NCBI GenBank assembly: GCA_022559985.1
Contig: JAFJTR010000025.1
Span: 186,001 to 250,000, forward strand
Direction: 5' to 3'
DNA length: 64,000 nucleotides
Source of the DNA: Parastagonospora avenae f. sp. tritici 18332-5
Taxonomy: Eukaryota; Ascomycota; Dothideomycetes; Pleosporales; Phaeosphaeriaceae
Part shown: piece by piece, positions 57,386-64,000 of the stretch
How the letters are laid out: the number at the start of each line of letters is the position of its first letter
How positions within the stretch are numbered: position 1 is the first letter of the stretch
The notes under the pieces: model-generated
What the model was told of the DNA's origin: nothing
What the model saw: only the letters and a program-made list of their open reading frames with translations
The model's database searches: none
Program-made: the position numbers and the translations under genes

Positions 57386-60335
57386 TCAAAGAGCAGGATA
57401 CGACAGAGATACCAGGAGAGAAGGAAAACCTACAGCACTGCGCGCTGGTGCTCTTCCTACGGCTTCTGATGCCGTCAGGGTGTCTCCTAATGACGATTGG
57501 TGCAGGGTTACCGATGTCGCATACCGTATTGAGCCATCTGTGAGTCGATCCTACTTACCTACACAAAAAGTGTAGAGTGCATGAGGTGATAGGGATGACG
57601 CAAGCCCTATGGACATAATTGAAGCCGAGGCTGATACCCTCCATTTCTTCAAGTTGCTTCAAGACGCAATCGACGGTGACGAGGGATCCCCGTCTTACCG
57701 AGTTGTCGCTCGGGTTGTGGAGGACTTTTCCCAAGCGAATAATGGCGGGGTGCATCGATCCGGGGTAAATTATGCTTAACGCATTCAAGCCTTGTTCATA
57801 TAACGTCGTCAGCTTAATCAAGAAGGCACCCGCAGATGCAAGAAAGGTCTGCTTGTCTCATGTTCTACGGCAGTCGTTCAGTTAGCCAGGGTATTATTGT
57901 GCAAGCCTTGGATGGGCCGAGGTGCATCGAGAATGGGCGATCTCTCACATCGCATACTCAATGTGGACTCTACTTTTAATCGAAGTCCTCACACCGGTAT
58001 GGTGTGCCGGGGATCGTCCGCCTAGACTGAGGGTCAAAACTAAGGGACTGTGACACAGCATCGGCATTGGAGATGTGGATGCCCAAAAGGATGCTCCTTA
58101 CCGGCTTCCCGGCTCCTCATCATGCATACTCCCCACTTACTCGCCAGGCGTCTCATGGATTCCGGTCCAAGACGAATGTATATCAGCCGGCACGAACACC
58201 CTTGAAGCCGAATTGCTTGAGCAGGGTGACACCAGCGGCGTGTAACGTGACATTCGCTGTGGAGGGTCGAATGTTGACCCATGGAACACACCCTGGAAGT
58301 TCGTATGGACCAAGCTTACGCTGGCGGCCGGGTGAATGTGGATAAAGTTTAAAGGCTCCTGCAGTTTCGGTGAAGGGAAAGACAGAAGCGCTTATTGAAT
58401 GGCCGACATCGATCTGCCCCGGTGGGTGAAACGCTCAAGCCAGTATGAAATGTTTCGTACAAGCGGAAGTCCGGGTTTACGCTTCCTGACATCTGCAGAG
58501 ATTGCAGCGCAAGGATAGCCATGGTTTGTAGACATTAAGATTTGAAGGCCGAAGTGTTGGCTTTTGTCACAATCCTAGTCTGCGCACGGTCAAAGCCAAA
58601 AATCGTATGAATCTTAGCAAGTGGTGTTTCAACCCGGTACCGGTGTTGTGACGGACAATCTAAATGTAGAAAGTGGTCTGAGCGAGGCTGCAAAGCTGCG
58701 TCAATGTTATTGCACATCCTAAGATTAGATACACTGACCGTCATACTGGAGATCGCATAAGCATAGAGCCACGCGAACTGCAGCTGTTCACTGCCGCATT
58801 CGCGAAGCTTGGATGGGTTGGGACAATCGGACTTGGCCGCATATGTTCCCACAACTGGCTGGAACCATGGAGCGGTAGCGCGATGTTGGGGATTTCCCTA
58901 GATTTGGCCCCCAGGCAAAGGCTCCATAGACAGGGTACATTGCATGCTCCTACATACACAAGTACACTATTGAAGTTTCTTTTCATGCATAGTTGTTGGC
59001 GGGTCAGTATGTGCTGACGGTGTGACCTCGGCCAGAGACGGATCTAGCTCGCATTCTCCTGCGCTGGCATTCGTGGGAAAATCCGCGGTTGGAGCGGAAG
59101 CATGCAGATCTTGAACCAAGATCTCAACAGTCGAGTGAGGCTGGCCTAAGATCCCGTATCCGCGTAGCTACTGCAAGGCTGCGCTTGCGTGCTATTGTCA
59201 TGCAAGATTCATATGTGCATCTCTGCATGATCCGTCCTACCCGATTCCAATATTACCGAATTGTTACACTTTTGTGCTGAAGGAGTGTGCCGCAAATCGT
59301 TCCTACAAGCATCAACTCGGCATTCATTCGCGAGATTGAGGTTCATGCCAAGCTACCCCAGCGTTGGTCATCCTTGGAACCGTCCGATTGGGTCGATGAC
59401 ATGCCAGCCTTGCACAAAACTCGACTCTGCGGCTGGGTAATTGGAGCTTCGCTTCCCCAATTCTGCAGGCTCCAGGATTTAGTCGGTCCCTCTCATCGTG
59501 ACCGCCTCCTCTGCGCGATAGAGCTGTTCTGTAGAACCTTTGGGATCATTGTCAAAGAACTCTGGCTCACACTGAGCTCGATTGTCAGTTTCGAAGCGCA
59601 AGGAGGTATAGTATGGCCCAATTCCGGCGATGTTCTGCAGGATTGATATAGAGATTCATTTGCGCACCATGTAGGTCGTATCGGTATGGCACAGGCCACG
59701 AGAAGCGGCTGGAAGAATGTTGCCTGCAAGACTGATGCGCCGAGATGGAGAAGTTTGGTTGAAATAAAGTGTTCACGCGGCTGTAGCGCGCCACGAACAG
59801 CTAGTGCTCTGATCCGGGGAATTGGTGCAGGGGTTTCGCCTCCCGTCGGATCTCCCGTTTAAAGCGGCGGGCTCGCCAGAGCGTGTGAATGGAAAATGGC
59901 ATGATTGGACCCGAGGACCATGGAGCTGAGAAGTGGAGTGGCAAGATCGTGGGTGTAGCTGCTGACTTCTCGGCGGCTTGAACATTCACTAGCTTTGAGC
60001 AACCATGGAGTTCTCTTTTTGTAATCACCCGGCGGGCTTCCGGTCCGTTCCTGTCTTGGGAGCCCTTGTGCCTGATGACGATCGTTGCCTGATAGGATTT
60101 CGTCATCGGCCCCTCGACTCATGGCCCGGTATTGCCTTGTTCGTTCTCAACGAAGAGCAGCATTACCGAGGTGTACTGGGCGCGAGAATAGAAAAACGTG
60201 GACAGGAATCTAATATGAAGCGGCTGAAATGTGAGACCCTCATCACCAATAGCGCCAGCACTTATGCATTGTAAGCCACATGTACAAACTTCCACCATGC
60301 TAGTCTGTGAACATTCTATGAACGTGTAAGCAGTG
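57386..60335. other. 2.9-kb spacer inside the GAG cluster
   Basis: There is no intact gene between ega3 and sph3. A decayed minus-strand coding stretch occupies about 57976-58440 (listed separately). Another weak protein-like frame lies on the minus strand near 57680-57820. The rest shows nothing I can support. Confidence 0.4.
57976..58440 (-). pseudogene. Gene relic with several in-frame TGA codons
   Basis: One minus-strand frame reads as protein over about 150 codons: FHPPGQIDVGHSISASVF, LGPYELPGCVPWVNI, LHAAGVTLLKQFGFKGVRAG, then after stops YTFVLDRNP, LLGIHISNADAVSQSLSF and RTIPGTPYRCEDFD. It is interrupted by TGA codons, each explicable as CGA with one C-to-T change. No family is recognised and the upstream part cannot be followed. 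Confidence 0.35.
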
Positions 60336-61398
60336 CTATTCTGCATTGCAGCAAGCATCAGCCTCGCGCCGCGGGAAGGTCAACAGAGTGACCAAGCAGT
60401 CAAGGAGCACGGAGAAATGCGCATCGAGATTAGTGTAGTTGCTACTGTTTGTCAGCCAAACCGTATGACTGACTGACAGAAGCTCCTTCAAGGTAGTTGT
60501 GGTTTCAACAATACTCAAATCTGGCACAGAGTGAAGCACGACTGCCAATTTTGCGCGATCGTATCGCTTGGTAGCATCAGCGAGCCCGATGCGCCGAGCA
60601 CTCCAAGTCGAGTAGGAATCTTCAAAGACTACAGTCAAATCCGGTCTGAGGGAGCGATTATCCGGAGAGCTAGAGTCTCCGAAGAATTGTGGGTCAGGAA
60701 GCGCGCCTGGATTGTGGACTGTGATACAAATGTCAGCCCTGCGCGCCTGCAATTGCCGATGTGATGGATACCAATACCAGGCGTCGTGACTTGAAAGGTC
60801 AGGATCTGACATATACGACCGGTGCAACAACATGCAGAACTGCAGCAAGGATCTGGGGAATCGGGCTTCCGTGCGGCCCCTACAACACCAACGCGGATAT
60901 GAGAAAATGACCCTACCGATGTAGCCCTCCTTTAGCCCGTCACTTGCGCGAACAGCTTGCGCAATAGTTTGCAGATACGAGTCAAAAACCGGAGAGTATT
61001 GCGTAGGAGTCTCATCGACGAATATTCCATCAATGGCCAGCGAGTCTTGGTACTCGCCCCAGAAGGAATATGCAGCCACATCGTCGAGGGCAGAGCTCAA
61101 GTCTCTCTCGCACCACGTGGTGGCCACGTACCCAACAGTGCGTACATTGTTGAAACCATTTAAAGTTGTTATGGCGTGCGAGTACTCAGGGTCCGGTAAT
61201 GCGCCATAGCCTGGTCCGTCATGAACGTTGATTACGGCAGTAAACTGCACCTGAGGAAATGATGTGGCCCTGTAATGATCAGATCAAACGAACTATCGAG
61301 CCTTCGGTGGATGTTGACGGCACCTACATTTCATAGACAGGCTGCCATGTGTCTGCAGAGGGGTACACATAAAGAGGGACGAGTATGGAACCAGCCAT
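60336..61398 (-). CDS. sph3: GAG glycoside hydrolase Sph3 (GH135, spherulin-4-like)
   Basis: Exons 61398-61328, 61269-60917 and 60718-60336 join in phase to give at least 268 aa. The 198-nt second intron (GTAGGG donor, ATCACAG acceptor with CTGAC branch) happens to be open in frame. Removing it joins LKEGYI to VHNPGALPD, the conserved block. The catalytic TIM barrel shows ILVPLYVYPSADTW, AVINVHDGPGYGALPDPEY, GIFVDETP with the likely catalytic acids, and TVVFEDSY. The N-terminus is uncertain. The known enzyme has about 50 residues with a membrane segment before the barrel, and an upstream exon (the same frame is open to 61629) may supply it. Sph3 hydrolyses GalNAc-containing GAG and is needed for its production. 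It is divergent from uge3. Confidence 0.85.
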
Positions 61399-62005
61399 GG
61401 TCCGATAGGGACGCGGCGAGTCACTCACCGGCACAAATATGCCACCGGAAGACGCAAAATAGAAGTGGATAACAGGTGGGAGGCACAGATGCGGTGGTAA
61501 ATCGGCCTTGATTCTAGCGCGTTCAACGCATGTTGGGAAGCAGCCAAAAGCTGTAATAGCTCCAACGAGACAAGCTTTAATGGTTGAATTGGGATGGCAA
61601 AAGAAGCATCTCGACTGATGCACGTTCACCTGCTTGTGGTTCTCGTAGCTGCATCACGGTGGGTGGGAGGGTGCGGCAGTGCGATGCATACGCGGTACGT
61701 AGTTGGGCATCCTAGGTAGATTGAGCAGGGATTGTTAGCGATGGGTGACTATATTCGAGAGTGCTAGACTTGACGAGATTCCGGAGATGACTGAGTCGGG
61801 ATCAGGAGGCCGGATCGTGCCAAGCAGCATAAACAATATTGGACGGTACAGCAAAATCTTCCATCGAGCGGGTTCTGCCTAATTGAGAACAAGCTGTTCA
61901 GATGTAGGAAGTTGTGGCGCATATAAAGAATTTTGGACGTACCGTCCTGAACACGAAAGACGAGATCCAGCACATATCTTTCTCATTCCGAATTCCCCAT
62001 CCGCT
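61399..62005. promoter_or_regulatory. Divergent region, sph3 / uge3
   Basis: The 607 nt between the two start codons probably contain the missing 5' exon of sph3 (frame open to 61629) and a bidirectional promoter for the pair. No certain binding sites were found. Confidence 0.45.
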
Positions 62006-63545
62006 ATGGAGGCTCTTCCACTATCAGGCTCCGCGTCGCCGTCGTCTTCGATGTTTTCCTTGTCATTGAACGCGACGCCCGAGGCGCTGAACACTCCCGA
62101 GACTGAGAGATCAGTCCTGTTCGATGATGACATCGCAGCAGATCCTCTCGATATCAACAGCTTGGCGTCCCGGTTCATCATGGTTGTTGGTGGCCTTGGC
62201 TACATCGGTTCGCACACCACGCTGGAGCTACTCAAAGAAGGATACAATGTTGTGGTGGTCGATGACCTGAGCAACTCTTACGAGGATGTCTTGGGCCGCA
62301 TTCGAACTCTTGCGATGGCTCACTGCAAGGCAGAAGGAAAACAGATGCCAACTCTTCATTTTCGACAGCTTGATTACCGTAGCCCCGCCATGCGGACCGT
62401 CTTGGCGAGCTACGCAACTTACGCAGTGAACGACAAACCACAGCCAAACGTAAGGCGCAATCCATATGCGACACTGCAACGCACAGATTCAGGGATCGAC
62501 ATGGGTGCTGATGAGCCGCAAACGCCTGCTTTGGAGCGAACATCAAGAATAACTGGTGTTATCCACTTCGCGGCGTACAAATCAGTCGAAGAGAGTATAC
62601 GAATGCCGCTGCGGTACTACAGCAACAATGTCTGCGGGCTTGTAGACTTTCTGGCTCTATTGGAGCAATTCGGCATCAAAAACCTCGTCTTCTCTTCGTC
62701 AGCGACGGTTTACGGCGAAGGTGCCAATTGTGGGGTGCCTCTACGAGAAGAACTTTGCGTGCATCATCCAGAGTCTTTCGTCGATGGCGATGGATCAGAG
62801 CGACAGGTCATACCCGGTGTCATGGGTCTCACGTCACCCTATGGACGCTCCAAGTTCATGTGCGAGTCCATCCTCGCCGACGTTGCTAGATCTGACCCAT
62901 CATGGTCCATAACGGCGTTGCGATATTTCAACCCGGTAAGTTGAATTTCCTGCAGTTCAAAAGCACACAGACTGATTGTAACCAGGTTGGCTGCCACGAG
63001 TCTGGTATTTTGGGTGAAGACCCTCGCCAGAAACCAAGTAATCTGATACCTGTGATCGCCACTGTTCTTACAGGAACAAGACCGGTGCTAGACATCTTCG
63101 GCACTGATTGGAACACCCCAGATGGTACAGCTGTTCGAGACTTCATCCATGTGGTCGACCTTGCACGGGGACATATTGCTGCACTGGCAGCATCGGCAGC
63201 TGGGCGCATCAAGGCGTCTTTCCGAACATACAATCTTGGTAAGTCCTCCAAATTATGCCGTGGAAAGTCGATACATTCTAACACATCCTCGCAGGCACAG
63301 GAAGAGGCCATACAGTCCGCGAAGTACTTTCCAGCCTGGAGCAGGCTTCACGTAGAACCATTCCAGCACGAGAAGTTGGCCGAAGAGCTGGCGACGTAGG
63401 CTTCTGCGTTGCTGAAGTTCGACGAGCAGAAGAAGAGCTCCAGTGGCGGGCGGAAAGGACCCTCGACGATTGCTCTGGGGATGTCTGGAACTTCACCAAG
63501 GCGCGATGTGCAGATGTGAACCCTTCCGATGAGATGTGCCACTAG
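62006..63545 (+). CDS. uge3: UDP-glucose/UDP-GlcNAc 4-epimerase Uge3
   Basis: Three exons (62006-62935, 62986-63238, 63295-63545) encode 477 aa. The introns are 50 and 56 nt, both with GTAAGT donors. A 50-residue Ser-rich N-terminal extension precedes the NAD motif VVGGLGYIGSHT. HFAAYKSVEES, SSSATVYG, and the catalytic YxxxK in SPYGRSKF follow. RYFNPVGCHESG spans the first junction, with PVIATVLTG, DWNTPDGTAVRDFIHVVDLA and the final YNLGTGRGHTVREV across the second. The insert of about 40 residues around residues 150-190 is not in bacterial GalE. Uge3 interconverts UDP-Glc/UDP-Gal and UDP-GlcNAc/UDP-GalNAc, so it supplies both GAG building blocks. The gene is intact and marks the right end of the cluster. 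Confidence 0.92.
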
Positions 63546-64000
63546 CGAGAGGATGGTTCTTCGTGGTGTCGGCGACTCCGTTTCCTTTCTCTTCGTACAG
63601 TCCACTGTTGGCCATTGTCCCGGTTTTCATCTTGCATTGACAGCAAGGTGTCATTTCTTTTTCTTCCATCTCCAAAGATTCCACGATTCATTTTACAGCT
63701 AGAACGTTGGCGTAAAACATAATATCAAAAGTTCATGAGTAATGTGCCGCTTGTTTCCCTGGCGATGTCGATGCGGTTCATATGAAGCTGGATGAGGATC
63801 ATTACCAAATATATCGTCGCCACCTCCACCTGCTAGCATTCGTATGACTGTACGATAGAGCTGATCTCGCTTGTGCGCCCTCGTCAACACTATCTGATAA
63901 GACAAATTTGTTGAAAAAGCCGAGCCTGGCCTGCATGAAGTGGATGGTGTTGGTGAGCGGTCAGGCCGCAAACCGTGTAACGTCCGTCTCAGCTGAAAGG
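63546..64000. other. Right edge of window, no gene supported
   Basis: 455 nt downstream of uge3. A minus-strand frame (63971-63699) and a neighbouring frame with ARLGFFNKFVLSD after a possible TGCAG acceptor could be the 3' end of a gene that continues beyond the window, but the evidence is too thin to annotate. Confidence 0.3.

Noticed and set aside
59287..59646. 119-codon frame between ega3 and sph3
   Set aside because: It begins at a GTG, lacks a family match and has no supporting upstream exon.

Overview
This window is nuclear DNA from a filamentous ascomycete (Pezizomycotina). The evidence is short introns of 45-130 nt with GTRNGT donors, CTAAC or CTGAC branch sites and YAG acceptors, dense mostly intact single-copy genes, and product families such as the fungal Munc13/C2 protein, Hpm1, an Ino4-type bHLH factor, a DAL5-type permease and the galactosaminogalactan genes. 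A Dothideomycete is my best guess, from the expanded small-protein and F-box-like families that are present as decayed copies. That placement is inference.

Layout. 0.2-13 kb holds conserved genes: a Munc13-like trafficking protein, an Ino4-like bHLH factor, the Rpl3 histidine methyltransferase Hpm1, an unknown membrane protein, mitochondrial threonyl-tRNA synthetase, and a Gfo/Idh/MocA oxidoreductase divergent from a DAL5-type transporter (to 15.2 kb). 15-18.2 kb holds two decayed genes. 18.6-31.6 kb has a sugar transporter, a DUF2237 protein, an ELL-like elongation factor and a UBE2C-type E2 enzyme, separated by two gene deserts of 3.3 and 3.6 kb. 32-41.4 kb mixes intact genes (a J-domain membrane protein and hypotheticals) with decayed ones: an F-box-like gene, a Ras-ankyrin-kinase fusion and an LRNKIYDFIF-type gene.

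42.1-63.5 kb is a complete galactosaminogalactan (GAG) exopolysaccharide cluster: gtb3 (giant multi-membrane-span glycosyltransferase), agd3 (deacetylase), ega3 (GH114 endo-galactosaminidase), sph3 (GH135 hydrolase) and uge3 (UDP-sugar 4-epimerase). By the Aspergillus fumigatus model, Uge3 supplies UDP-Gal and UDP-GalNAc, Gtb3 polymerises and exports the heteropolymer, Agd3 partly deacetylates it outside the cell so that it becomes cationic and adhesive, and Sph3 and Ega3 cleave it. Every one of these genes can be assembled without a frameshift or stop. The neighbouring 27 kb contains five decayed genes, so this contrast suggests that the cluster is under selection.

Exon coordinates in the evidence fields were derived by hand from splice signals and reading phase. 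No search or transcript data were available.
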